64,000 bases of DNA from Epiperipatus broadwayi (GCA_028023455.1 JAQFVV010000014.1:3971336-4035335), one strand, 5' to 3'. Positions 12,232 through 24,690 are shown, counted from the stretch's first letter. Notes: generated by a model not told the origin, from the sequence alone. Made by a program: numbers and translations.

Positions 12232-15200
12232 TCCTTGCAACCATCAGTACATCAGTATTATATATTATATTTTTATATAAAACCGCCTCCCATTTATCCG
12301 TATACGCAATGGTTTGAATCTATTAAATAAAACAACTTAATATAAGCTAGTGGTTAAATATTTTAAGTGCTCCAATTACTCTGATTCTCATATCAACCTA
12401 TACAACCATTTAAACACATAAATATTGGCATGAGTTTGTTAATCAGTACAAACCGATTATTGATGACTAGCAGCAAATTATTATAAAATACATATGAGAG
12501 TTTTACCGTACCTGTAAATAATATTATTCAATGCTTTCAATAATTTATTAAAAATTTATCTAACCTAATTTTGTCTCTCTTGCATTACTACTCTCAACAT
12601 CCAGTCAATCACCTGCTGTCTGTATCGACAACTTAAATATATACATTAAATTATTAGCCGTACCAATATCCCGACTATAAGGTATCTATGAAATAGCTGA
12701 TTGTAGGTAATTTAGTCTGTGTTTTTCGATGAGCTAGTAAAGGGAAAACCCCGTACCATTGTAATATTGTCATCGGTGGGTCATGCCAGGGTTTTGGGTT
12801 TGAATTTAGTTTGCATTTTGGAATTTATTCCTAGACGTGGACTGGGTTTGAATTCGGATTACTGTGTGTGATTAAGCATGGTGATTTTTACCGGTACAAT
12901 ATATATATATATATAACATTATCTATGAATTTGGCAAAGTTGTTTTTTATGTGGTTGCTGCATGAATATAATATTTTACACCAACTTTCTATAAATTTTC
13001 AACAACCAAATAATAATGTATTTAACCAGTTTAAGCCAAATGTTATTTTTCCAAAATTTGGTAAAGTTATATATTTTAATATTTTACATAGGTTGATCCA
13101 AAAATTATTATACATAGTTTGCAGTAGAGAACTTCATTTCAATATTTATATTGTAATCATAAAAAAGAAAAAAAGCCACAAATGATTGATCCTTCCACTG
13201 CCGGTTCACTAATAAGTTGGGCAAGGAAAGCTAAAATCTCATGTGAGAGCTAAGCTCAGTAGGTTTATAAAATAAATTCCATAGACTAAAATAAAAAGAT
13301 ATATAAAGGTAAACATATATAATAAAACATTATGAAAATACAAGCACTATTATTACTAACTCAAAAGGAGGAGAAATCTCAACTCAGTCTAGCACCAATA
13401 AAAGACCATTTAAATTTCTTTCTTTACCAATATGTACTACAGTTGCCACATAATCCATCTCTTAAGTATCTCTTTGCCACAATCAGATAAAAATATATTT
13501 AATTCTTTTAAAATTTTGAAATGTTTTTTTAAAATCTATCCCAAGTAAAATCCATTTTTCAATGTAATTTTTTCATTAACAAGATAAATTTGCATATGGT
13601 TCTTAAAACAAATCCAGGTATCTTAGGGTAATCATATAATAAATTATTTTACTTTTCAGATTTATTCTACATTGAATGATATTCTAGCAAATAAAATAAG
13701 ACATACATTTATCCCTAAATTAATGTCTTATCACCTTTATGATAATAACAATAATCATATTATTAATTTGGAATAAGTTAATAATAATGCAGGATTACAT
13801 TCAGATATTAAGAATGGATAAGGAATTTTCTTGTCATTCTAAATACCTTAGAATGAACCTCCTTATAATGTTCTAAATTTGAATTAAGTTCTACAACTTA
13901 ACTTTATCATGAAATAATAAATATGATATAATATGGAAAATAGTTTTCTAATAAATAAGCACAGTGATCTTTAATAAGCAGATTAAATTAGCTGACATGA
14001 TCTAAAATGATGTCAAATTATAGCTTTTTATTAAGAAAATACATTTTTCTTAGATGTAATTTTAATATTTAACTAATTCAATAAAGTGATTTTTATTAGC
14101 TTCAACGTTCATATACTCTTTTAACAAATACATTTAAAATAATTTATATTTTATAAGTACTTGAATTTTGTTTAATATGTGGAATGATTTCTGGTCAATA
14201 AGTAGAAGAATATGAACAAATGACTATAAGTAATTTTTTAAATAACAAAAACAAATATTTATTGTACAAAAAAACAAAAAACAAATACAAAATTATAAAT
14301 ACTAAATATATTCTGAGTCCACATATCCAAAGGCCTTTACATTAATTCCTCAAAATTTATGACAGAAGGATTAAAATTTTACATCATATTTTGTATTAAA
14401 AAAGTTAAATTTAATTGGATTAAGCAAAAATAGTCCCACAGATTAAAATAAACTTTCTATTGCTTAATTATCAAAAAGTTATCACTTCTCAATGCATTTA
14501 TACTATGATAATAACATTTATAAGTAGTGCCCCTTTTTATAAATATTTAACATACTTAGTAATAATAATAGCATACCAATCCAGCAATGAAGGAGTGGTA
14601 TATTGTCTATTTATGCCTAAATAACTTTAAAATTAAATATTAATCATATTTTGTTCTCATTATTAGCAAAGCTCAAATATAGAATTTATACATATACACC
14701 TGGGTCTCGTTTTATGTGGATTATTTTAATGCAATTTTGAAGTTATGCGATTCATGTTTCTTCTTAATATCTTTCACATTTCACTATATTTATTAGATAT
14801 CAAGAAATTTAAATTATTAATAACTTATTTTCACTTAAAATACTTCTTTTGTTCCAAAAATATAATGTTATATTAACAGCTAACATGAATATGGACTGAA
14901 GATTTTTAGTAAATAACCTATTTATACTAATGAGTAAATATTAATACAGTGATAATAGATTTATACTTACTTATAAAAATATCGCAATAAATATTCAAAA
15001 AAATTACTTTTAAAATGTATTTTGTTATATATAACAAAAATAAATAATCATTTAGATTTTTAAAATAAAAAATGAAGATTTTATAAACTGAAAATAATCT
15101 TTCTAATGATAATGTATAATCTTTTTGTTTTGATTACGATCTCATTTTTTAATATAGAAACAGAAAACCATTAACATAGCATAAGACTGAAAGTGGTGCT

Positions 15201-15661
15201 AGTTGTACATCACATCATAAATAAAAATAAAGTGGCTAACAGGTTTCTCTGGGCATAATTGCTGAGAAATTCTTGACTTTGTTTAAGGAGAAGTCATCAT
15301 ATCACATCGAATCTGATTTCTTACCAGTTTACAAACGAACGCTAGTGGTAAGGATTAAAATATGTATGAAAAATGTAAAATTAAATACTGTAGTTAATAA
15401 AAAAGTAAAAAAAGTTTGTCTTATATTAATTTTTTTCAAATATTTGAAATTTTTTATTAGTCATACTTTATTTGCTTACTTTTTTAATGCGAATTTTAAA
15501 GTAATTTTTCAAGTGTTTTAAATTAAATGTCAGAAAATTATTAATATTTTTAATAATATCATTTGAAGCAGACAATTTGAGACTCAGATTGAGCTTCATG
15601 ATCCATCGTATAAACTAACCACCCAACTAGGATCAAACTTATCATCCCACCCCATTTTTTG

Positions 15662-15663
<2 letters not shown>
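12232..15663. other. AT-rich noncoding DNA
   Basis: No gene supported. The 105-codon plus frame at 12868-13185 includes a (TA)n run and AT-driven residues. A stretch at 12760-12880 is slightly GC-richer with TGGGTTTGAATTCGG, faintly like a Pol III B box. At 15243-15347 one frame is open across 35 codons between an AG and a GTAAGG, but the acceptor lacks a pyrimidine tract. Confidence 0.45.

Positions 15664-15728
<65 letters not shown>
15664..15728. repeat. (TA)n microsatellite
   Basis: About 65 bp of nearly uninterrupted TA dinucleotides, with one GTATATATATATGT interruption at the right end. Confidence 0.95.
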
Positions 15729-17364
15729 GTGTCAAATGTACATACAAATGTTAAATAATCAAATTAATTCTTATTTAATATTTTAAAACAGTAATCATGT
15801 AAGACCATTAAAATATATACAATGGGTGCAGGTGCATAGTAGTGTATATTAATAAAATTATAAACATTTGTATAATATATTTCCTTTATTATTTTCACTA
15901 TAAAAAGATGGGAAATATGATACAACATGTTGAGAAGGTTCTGGAAAGCACTCAGAAAATATAGTACAATAGGCAGAAGCAATCTACTATTCAAATTTTA
16001 TAATAATTGCTTTCTTTAATTGAAATTATTTAGTTTCATATTTAAACACACTAATGGAAATTTATTTGTTCTAGTTATCAGTTAAAATCTATGTCAAAAA
16101 TTAGAAATAGATTTGAATATATTTTCAAGCCTTATCGACTACTTGCATCTTCTATGAACACAGGGCAAAAGCATAGTTTTATCTTATTTCATTACACAAG
16201 GTAAGCCTATTTCTGGAATAATCTGGCAACATATAAATAGGGCCAAAATTACTATAAAAAAATAGTATTTTTTAAAAATGTATCATTAACTCCACACTGA
16301 TCAAAATTTTAATATGATGCTCGAGTAGAGGGAACCAAACCATCCTTTCCCAATTTTTCAAGATAATCTCCTCACCAAAATACCATTCAGCTGCTATCAA
16401 CCAAAGGACTTTCCCAAGTTATAGGAGAAATAGTGAGCAAAAAGCTACCTGTCTGCAGATCAATTTAGTAATGCCCATGGATTCCAGAGACTGCCATATA
16501 CATACATGGGACTGTAAATTTATCAGATTACCAAATTATTGAAAGTTAATTAATAATTGCTGCCATCAAAGACATTGTGCTTCATTAAACTAGTTCACAA
16601 GCCTGATTTAAATGTCTACTCTACCTTAACTACTGCATATATATTCCAAGCTGCAGGAATGAGCTGAAGCCATTGATCTATAGTCTAATATAATATAAAA
16701 TATGTTAATGACTCTCTATAACTAACTAAACCATTTTTTATTTTTATTATACTTTATTTTATTCTCATACTTTGGTGTGATAAAATTATTCATTATTGTT
16801 ATTATTTTATATGTTATACTTTACTTTTTAACTTAAATTAATATGCCAATCAAACTCAACCTCATGATTCCATTTTTGATCTCCCTAAAGTAAAACCCCT
16901 CTGCTTTGTCAGGATTGATAGTTTCCCAGTCATTTTCATTTATTAAATATAAATGCATATGCTTACTTGATTTATTTATTGGTATACCAAAATGAATCAA
17001 TCGGTTCACTCAATAGGGTGAGCTTAATATTTTTTACTAATGCTATACAATGATTTTTTTATTTAATGTTATTTCAATGATCACATGACTGGCATCTAAT
17101 TAGTTTTATGATCAGTTAAAGCCACACCCTCATTGATCAATCGGGGTTAAATACACTCCTGACTTAAGAAAGAATGTGGAATTTGTTTATCAGATATTAC
17201 GAAGGGGGATATATTAAATTAGAATTATTTTATGTTATTTATTAATTACTATATAAGTAATCCCAACTTAATGCTTGTTTAGAGTCTTGATCATATCATT
17301 GCACTAAATATCCAATTATTACAGGTGATAATTATTTTAACATCATTACTGATGTTCCTCTTTT
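15729..17364. other. AT-rich DNA with one possible exon
   Basis: Mostly noncoding. At 16075-16200 a plus-strand segment lies between a pyrimidine-rich acceptor (TTTATTTGTTCTAG) and an ideal donor (CAAG|GTAAGC) and is open in one frame for 42 codons. The peptide (including FEYIFKPYRLLASSMNTGQK) is not recognised. From 16320 to 16680 the composition is richer in C and less biased, perhaps an old retroelement, but no conserved motif could be read. Confidence 0.35.
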
Positions 17365-17881
17365 CTCTGCATCATTGGCATAGGTTAGTCTTCCAAAAGT
17401 TTAGGTTCTTCTTCAATGGAATATATGGAATGCTGAACCCATTTTGTATATCTCTCACTTCCAAGAATGGGTATTCATGCTACCCTGGAATCTTCATTTT
17501 ATTGTATGGTACACTTTGTATCAGGGTGACCCTGGAATAACTAGCCTTCACAATGTCTGACCTACTTGCTTCTTATTCAAAAATTATTCTGAATGAATTG
17601 AGGATTTTATTTCATGTTTTTTCTCCAATCTTGAAGCATTGTCTTGCTCTGTGTTATTGGCATAGTTAGTCTTCCAAAAGTTTGAGTTCTTCTCCAATGG
17701 CATATTCAGAATGCCAAACTCATTTTATATAAGTCTCACTTCCAAGAATGGGTATTCATGTGACCCTGGAATCCTCATTTTATTGTATGGTATGCTCTGC
17801 ATTGGTGTGATCCACCATTCTGAATGAATAGAGGTTTTTATTTGATGTTTACTCTTTAATCTTAAAGCATTATCTTGGAAT
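17365..17881. repeat. Two-copy 282-bp tandem repeat
   Basis: Unit 1 starts at 17365 (ctctgcatcattggcatag) and unit 2 at 17647 (ctctgtgttattggcatag). They stay alignable to about 17880, with shared blocks such as ttagtcttccaaaagttt, cacttccaagaatgggtatt and catttgattgtatgg-like text. Divergence is roughly 15-20% by eye, so the duplication is not recent. No conserved frame spans both. Confidence 0.85.
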
Positions 17882-18340
17882 AAAAGAAGAGCATCAAACT
17901 TCTAGCTGCCATCATGCCAATACCACCATTTCTTAAATGTTTGAATATATGCCTGTGTGATATCTTTGAATAGTGCTGTAATTAATCTAAATCTGTGCTC
18001 TGTCTGTGTATGTAAAATTGTGAACCCCAAAGATTCTTGTTCTCATTTTCAAATCTTATTTTTTTTTAGTTATAGATAAATCCCATATTCATAAATAATT
18101 CATAATTAGTGTTGTTAAGTTAAAATTGTAATCATGAGATTAAAACAGTCTCACTGGAAATTGTATTAAATTGATTCAGTTCTTATTGGAAATGCATGTT
18201 ATTATTGTATTTATATTCATATCTATGGTTGCAATAAATTACATTCATTGTTTCACATCAATATAGGCATGAGAGCCATAATAATTAAATGTAATTAATC
18301 AAGGGATGTGATGTCAATGTACTTAAGTCAGTCATCAACA

Positions 18341-18688
<348 letters not shown>

Positions 18689-18898
18689 ATTCCAATAGTG
18701 TTAATATGGTTCTAGGGTGAAGGGTTTATAATGAGTATTGGTATATTAATTGCACCAGAGTTACCACACATCCCAAAATATAAATATATGCATTGAGCCA
18801 AAATAGAATGTATTGTAATATTAAGAGCCTGTGACATAAATATGTAAAATTAAACATTTTGTTTGCAGATCTATGCTCAACCTGCAAATATAAGTTAT

Positions 18899-18918
18899 GT
18901 ATATATATATATATATAT
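18899..18918. repeat. (TA)n tract at left edge of ribozyme array
   Basis: A TA run immediately precedes the inverted partial unit. A second TA run closes the array on the right (20343-20382). Confidence 0.9.
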
Positions 18919-19082
18919 TAATAATAACAAGACAGATGTCACATGACTTATATATAGCTTGCACTTACAAATATGTAAAATTAAGAGTGTGCTAATAACT
19001 CTAAACAAGCTTTTTTTTTTTATTTATGATAAATGCTACTACAAGAGAAGGCATTCAAATCATTTTTATCTTGGATTGTCCC
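18919..19082 (-). mobile_element. Inverted partial copy of the hammerhead repeat unit
   Basis: The minus strand reads from GGGGACAATCC at 19082 through the A-rich tract and the TTGTTATTATTA segment to 18919. It corresponds to the portion of the direct unit that begins about seven bases after the ribozyme cleavage site. It is therefore a 5'-incomplete unit lacking the ribozyme, facing away from the direct array. Inverted partial units next to tandem direct units are known from Penelope-like elements and small ribozyme-bearing retroelements. Confidence 0.85.
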
Positions 19083-19333
19083 CAAGCTATATATAAGTCA
19101 TGTGACATCTGACTTGTTATTATTACTATTATTATTTTGCTGTTGTGGCTTTAGCTAAATTAAAGAGCTTAGCCTACTAATATATGGAGTATCTGAGTTA
19201 AGTTCAGGCCCATATGATTTATTCAGTTGGAGAGCTGACTTTAAAGACATGTAGATGTCTAAAAGTTTCAGATCTTCTTCTAACAATTATCTTTTAGATA
19301 AATGCTTTGCTTGAGTTGGTTTTTTAGATCTAA

Positions 19334-19391
19334 TGTCCCAACTCCTCACTGAAGAGACCCATAGGTCGAAACCGGTCTGGGAATGGGGACA
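19334..19391 (+). ncRNA. Type I hammerhead ribozyme, copy 1
   Basis: Order of parts: stem I 5' strand (TGTCCC...TCCTCA), core box CTGAAGA, stem II GACC-CATA-GGTC, core box GAAA, minimal helix III closed by ACCGGT, cleavage triplet GTC ending at 19377, then stem I 3' strand. Stem I has an inner block (TCCTCA against TGGGAA) and an outer block (TGTCCC against GGGACA) with an internal bulge. This copy has a G-to-A change in the inner stem I block that leaves one mismatch, so it may cleave less well than copies 2 and 3. Confidence 0.85.
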
Positions 19392-19757
19392 ATCCAAGAT
19401 AAAAATGATTTGAATGCCTTCTCTTGAAGTAGCATTTATCATAAATAAAAAAAAAAAGCTTGTTTAGAGTTATTAGCACACTCTTAATTTTACATATTTG
19501 TAAGTGCAAGCTATATATAAGTCATGTGACATCTGACTTGTTATTATTACTATTATTATTTTGCTGTTGTGGCTTTAGCTAAATTAAAGAGCTTAGCCTA
19601 CTAATATATGGAGTATCTGAGTTAAGTTCAGGCCCATATGATTTTTTCAGTTGGAGAGCTGACTTTAAAGACATGTAGATGTCTAAAAGTTTCAGATCTT
19701 CTTCTAACAATTATCTTTTAGATAAATGCTTTGCTTGAGTTGGTTTTTTAGATCTAA

Positions 19758-19815
19758 TGTCCCAACTCCTCACTGAAGAGACCCATAGGTCGAAACCGGT
19801 CTGGGGATGGGGACA
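19758..19815 (+). ncRNA. Type I hammerhead ribozyme, copy 2
   Basis: Same architecture with all conserved core bases (CTGAAGA, GAAA, GTC) and a perfect four-pair stem II with CATA loop. The inner stem I block TCCTCA pairs fully with TGGGGA (one U-G wobble) and the outer block TGTCCC with GGGACA. Predicted self-cleavage is after C19801, 424 bases from the site in copy 1. Self-cleavage at neighbouring copies would release a unit-length RNA. Confidence 0.88.
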
Positions 19816-20183
19816 ATCCAAGATAAAAATGATTTGAATGCCTTTTCTTGTAGTAGCATTTATCATAAATAAAAAAAAAAAAAGCTTGTTTAGAGTTATT
19901 AGCACACTCTTAATTTTACATATTTGTAAGTGCAAGCTATATATAAGTCATGTGACATCTGACTTGTTATTATTACTATTATTATTTTGCTGTTGTGGCT
20001 TTAGCTAAATTAAAGAGCTTAGCCTACTAATATATGGAGTATCTGAGTTAAGTTCAGGCCCATATGATTTTTTCAGTTGGAGAGCTGACTTTAAAGACAT
20101 GTAGATGTCTAAAAGTTTCAGATCTTCTTCTAACAATTATCTTTTAGATAAATGATTTGCTTGAGTTGGTTTTTTAGATCTAA

Positions 20184-20241
20184 TGTCCCAACTCCTCACT
20201 GAAGAGACCCATAGGTCGAAACCGGTCTGGGGATGGGGACA
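20184..20241 (+). ncRNA. Type I hammerhead ribozyme, copy 3
   Basis: Identical to copy 2 in all ribozyme positions read. Predicted cleavage is after C20227, 426 bases from copy 2. The unit downstream is truncated after about 115 bases, so a released RNA from this end would not have a second site. Confidence 0.88.
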
Positions 20242-20334
20242 ATCCAAGATAAAAATGATTTGACTGCCTTCTCTTATAGTAGCATTTATCATAAATAAAA
20301 AAAAAAAAGCTTGTTTAGAGTTATTAGCACACTC

Positions 20335-20342
<8 letters not shown>

Positions 20343-20382
<40 letters not shown>
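20343..20382. repeat. (TA)n tract at right edge of ribozyme array
   Basis: About 40 bp of TA dinucleotides starting exactly where the third unit stops. With the left TA run it suggests insertion into, or growth of, a TA microsatellite at the element ends. Confidence 0.95.
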
Positions 20383-20385
<3 letters not shown>

Positions 20386-22571
20386 TTATTATATCATTAA
20401 ATTGCATTTTTTAAAAATACCTACCCATTTCATACAAATCATTCCGTTATCCACTCCAAATCCCAATTTATTGTTCATGACTTGCAGAATAACTGGATAG
20501 GGTTTAAACACAGGTTTCACATAATAGATTCATACCTATTTATTAGTTCTTTTGTAGTAATGATTCTATTAGTAATCCATATTGAGCCACTATTTAATTT
20601 ATGCCATTTACATCACCAATCTTGAGAGTTCTCTTGTTTCTCCACTGTGTCTCCAGGCCAGAAATTGAGTAAATTCATCTGTATCAACAGAAATGTTGTT
20701 TATAATGTTAAAGATTTGTGGAATGGGGAAATAGATTAAAATCGATGATTGCTCCTGATCTGTGTATCTCAGGCATGACTGGATTTGAGGTACTTTTGCT
20801 TGGATCCTAGATCTTGTTGCATGAATATACAATTCCGATTGGTAACATTATTGCCACTAAGAATTTTAAATATGTTGTAGAAAATTTAAATTTAAGGAAG
20901 ATGTTCAAATCATGCTTTGAAATTGACAATAATTCTTGCATCCTTATGATATTACTACATTTTTATTTATTTATTTATTATATAAGTGATTCAGACCCCA
21001 TTCAATTTAAAAAAAACTATTCTGACATTACAAGCTTTTGACCCACACACTAACGTGGGTATATTAAAAAAAGGAAAGAAATAATATAAGCAAAAGTTTT
21101 ATTTTATTAAATATGTTACATAATAGCAAGAAAAGATGGGAAATGTTAGGTCAATAATATTCATCCTAGGAATTTAAAAAGTAATATATTAATCATTAAC
21201 TGAGTTTAAATTTTATATCTAGACAGAAATTAAATAATTATTTATAATCTAATAAAATAATTAGTAAGTACCCTTTCACATTTAATCCTAAATGATTTAA
21301 TCAAATCTTTTTGCATTCAAGGAATCTCACACTTGTAAATTAAATTGTAGTTGTTTTCAGTGGATAAATACAAAACTATGATGATGAAGACATGTGAGGG
21401 TAAGAATCTGTGCCAAATGATGAAGATAGATTCTGTTAGAAACACTTCTTGGAGATTGTTTGTTTTGCCTTTATTCATATATTTTAAGAGATTGTTGAGT
21501 TTAGAAATTATATACATATTGTAATAGTATAAATTATACAATTCTCTTTTATAAATCATCCATAGTTTTTGGATAGACTACATCTGTACCAATACAAATG
21601 GAATAGCTGAAATTAATAGAGCTTCATAAATTGGACCAGCTAAATCTGCAACAAAATACATTTAAGCAATAATTTTATTTAAGCTCTTCTAATAAAGTAA
21701 TCCAAAAATCTATATTAGAATAAAGTTTAATATTTATTAATAATATTTATTTATTAAACAAATTATAACCTGACTGAATGCCAATATACTAATATACAGA
21801 ATAAAAAGAATGCATTTGAAAATTTATATTAGACCTATTAATTAGTGGTTTATATCAGAATTAATTTATGAAATAATTCTTTTATACTAAAATTTATAAT
21901 AGTTTTAAAGAATGAATAAAATTATTTAAATTTGATGATTATATATAAAGTTTGTATCAATAATTTATCAATTAGTTTTTATGTTTGAATAATACCAATT
22001 AATGCTTATGAAAACATTAGGTTCATCTTTGTTAATTAAGGAATTTTAATAAAGTAATAAAATCTATATTATTTTACTAATTACCTTTTTACATGTTCAT
22101 AATTATATAAAGACTTTAAATCATTATTTTCATATCATGTATCTACGAACTCAAATAAAACTATTGACTCCAATTTAATAAATAAAACAATAATTTTATT
22201 TGTAAAATAAATAATAAGACATTAATTAATATGGTTTAATTGTTGGAAATGTTCTACTTGTTTTGACAGTAATGTGATGTTAAGACATTGCACATTTTGA
22301 TCACAAAGAAAATATATATTTAACTTTAATAATCAATATATATATATATTAAATAGACAAAAAAATGCTTATCTGTTTTAGTTCCTTTACTGAACATTTA
22401 TATCACAAATAAAATAATCAATTTATTATAATTGTTATTTTATGAACAACTTATTACTTATGATTATGTATAAATTAATGAAAACAAGTCATTAAATAAA
22501 ATCTCTATAACTGTTTAGATTTTAATATAGAGTTATTAAACTTTTGTTCTGGTTATTTATTTACATATATC

Positions 22572-22605
<34 letters not shown>

Positions 22606-24123
22606 CATTAAATGATTCTAAAACAACAATAATAATACAAATAACAATTATATAAATAAAGCATATGACCTGTTTTAACAAATGGAGTAAGATACTTATT
22701 AATGCTTATACACAAAAGTTTAACAAACCTTAAATTTCTTTATTAAGTTCATGCAAAGAAAATCCAAGAAATGATGATATTTTTATAAAAGTTTAACAAT
22801 CGCAAAGGCTTATTTCCTTTTTAAAATATTTAAACTTTCTTTAACAAGTAATCATTAGTGGGTTATAGCAAATATTCACATTGTAGTTGATGTTGAGTAA
22901 TAAATATTGTTTTATTTTTTTTATAATAATTAAATGGTTATTTATTAAATAGAAAATCCTCCATTTGGTAATAATCCTTGGCAAATTATTTATTTCTTGG
23001 CACACAAATGGACACATATGTACATATGTTAATTCAGATAATGAAACTTTATAAGAATTTTATAATTTTTTCCAGAATGCTCTTAAAATAAATTCAATTT
23101 CTTAGTTAGTATTTTAGGTCATCTCTCAAAATAAAACAATTTGTTCTTTGAAGCAAATGTTAGTTTGCTACTTAGTTTTTTATTGTGTGATTTACATTGA
23201 ACATTAAAAATATATATTATGTTTTAAAAATGTATTTGCTGCAGAAATGCAGTACACCAAGTGATGTTGATAAATATATATAAAGAGAGTCCTTCTAACT
23301 TAGAACATGAAAAATTGATATCATTTGCCTACTGATGTAACATTTAGATCATTAACCTACAAATTGTACTTTTAATTTATTGAGTAATTATTGCAATTTA
23401 ATTAGAGTTCATTCAAATAGAAACCAGCATCCTGAATGAAATGTTTTCTTTTAAATTTAAAAAGAAAAATATTTTAAAATAAACATATTCTAAAATAAAA
23501 ATAACAAATGATTACATATTTTTATCTTTAAAAAATACATTTGTTCGTTTAACAAAAAGATTATTATCTTTAATAAATATATAACTTTTAAAAATATATG
23601 TGGTTTGAAATTTACACACTAATCTAAACATGCATGCACATATATATGAAAATATAATTTATTTATTTATCTAAACCTATCATTGTTAAAATATGCAATA
23701 GACTAAACATTAATGTAAAACCTACAAAATATACATTCAAACTCATGTAATATTCCTATAGTAAGATATAAAATCTAACACAGTAAATTACTTGTATTAT
23801 TTTAAAAAAAAAAAAGAAAATAAATTACAAATAATATTTTGTATTTCAATATATTTACAACAACTCCAAAAGTAATAAAATATTGCTTGATAGTTTTAAG
23901 CAGTTAATAACATATAAACAATGACAATATTTTTAAAAAATATGATAATACTTATTTCAAATCTAAACAAGGATGATACGATATATAGATATCATTTGTT
24001 TCTTTTATTATTGTCTGAAAATATCAAGAAATTAAAATTGTTTCAAAATATTAATAAAACAAACTCAAAAATTAAGAAAAGAAGTCTAAATACTATTTAG
24101 AAGTAATTTATATTAACATTTAC
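20383..24123. other. AT-rich DNA, probably dynein intron
   Basis: Lies downstream of the dynein exon in its transcription direction. The next dynein exon was not found. The interval 20590-20830 is less AT-biased and open on minus for 75 codons (including DEFTQFLAWRHSGETRELSRL) without a recognisable family. A TG/TA dinucleotide run is at 22571-22606. Frames at 20814-21041 and 21317-21559 carry nothing recognisable. Confidence 0.5.
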
Positions 24124-24295
24124 CTGTATAAATTTCTTTTGGCCCATCTTCAGGAATATAATAATCTACCTCTTCATTGTGATAAAAATGAAATGGTTGA
24201 AAAGTGTCAAAAATAAAATCACCCATGTATTCATCCATATAGCAATTAACAACTCGGCGATCAAAGTCATCAATAACACGGCCTCCATACATTAC
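24124..24295 (-). CDS. Axonemal dynein heavy chain, one internal exon
   Basis: Read on the minus strand, a 172-nt exon lies between an acceptor (CATTATTTAG|GTAATG) and a consensus donor (ACAG|GTAAAT). It is fully open, enters in phase 0 and leaves one base over. It encodes VMYGGRVIDDFDRR, then YMDEYMGDFIFDTFQPFHFY and EVDYYIPEDGPKEIYTG. This block is a hallmark of the distal motor region of dynein heavy chains, on the AAA6/C-terminal side. From memory it is closest to the axonemal inner-arm chain DNAH10, but the isoform needs a search. The protein uses ATP to slide ciliary microtubules. Full-length chains have about 4,000-4,600 residues, so this is about 1% of the gene. No other exon was found in the window, so flanking introns are long. 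This exon fixes the host as a ciliated eukaryote. Confidence 0.93.
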
Positions 24296-24336
24296 CTAAA
24301 TAATGATAAAATATAATTTTACTATTTTAAAACTTT

Positions 24337-24690
24337 ATTTAATATATAGGGTATATGAGCACAGACTTTCCCACAACCCACCACTCTATTTCATAACACT
24401 GATACACTTCAAACACATATATGTCAAAAAGATAAACAATCATCAATATTGGTATTTCATGCTAAACCAGCAATCATCAATTGGTCCAGATTATCATCCT
24501 CACACTTATATGCAATAAGTGCTCAGATATATATTAAGATAGTCAATCTTCATACTTTAATGGACAGGCTTCAATCCACTCCACACTCCAACTCTTCAAC
24601 CATCTATCCAAATGAAAATCTGATGATGGAATGCTCAAAGGCCATCCTGAAGCTGAGATTTTCATCACACCCATGTTGATCTAAAGTCAA
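24337..24690. repeat. Dispersed repeat family X, copy 1
   Basis: About 350 bp align with 47990-48345 at roughly 75-80% identity. Shared blocks include catgctaaa.cagcaatca, ttggtccagatta, aatggacaggcttcaa and agtgctcag. On the minus strand one end holds a GTTCGA-like B box in copy 2, hinting at a tRNA-derived SINE, but the A box is not convincing. It sits immediately upstream of the dynein exon, inside the intron. Confidence 0.75.

Larger units (their letters stand above)
19083..20342 (+). mobile_element. Tandem array of ~425-bp hammerhead-ribozyme units
   Basis: Three head-to-tail units share the anchor aagctatatataagtcatg at 19084, 19508 and 19934, giving periods of 424 and 426 bp. Identity looks near 98%. 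Differences are a few substitutions plus length change in an internal A10-A13 tract. Each unit carries a type I hammerhead (19334, 19758, 20184). The third unit is cut short inside CACTCTTAATTTTA, where a (TA)n run starts. No unit has a coding frame; the open minus frame at 19711-19935 is incidental. Architecture fits a non-autonomous, ribozyme-delimited retroelement (retrozyme-like) or the pLTR-like repeats of a Penelope-like element, which would have to be mobilised by an enzyme encoded elsewhere. Confidence 0.88.

Noticed and set aside
15243-15347. 35-codon open segment ending at GTAAGG
   Set aside because: The acceptor AG has no pyrimidine tract and the peptide matches nothing known; chance is likely.
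21540-21655. Possible next dynein exon on minus, after an acceptor-like TTTTGTTGCAG near 21643
   Set aside because: Its peptide (DLAGPIYEALLISAIPFVL then a stop) does not match the conserved dynein sequence expected next.
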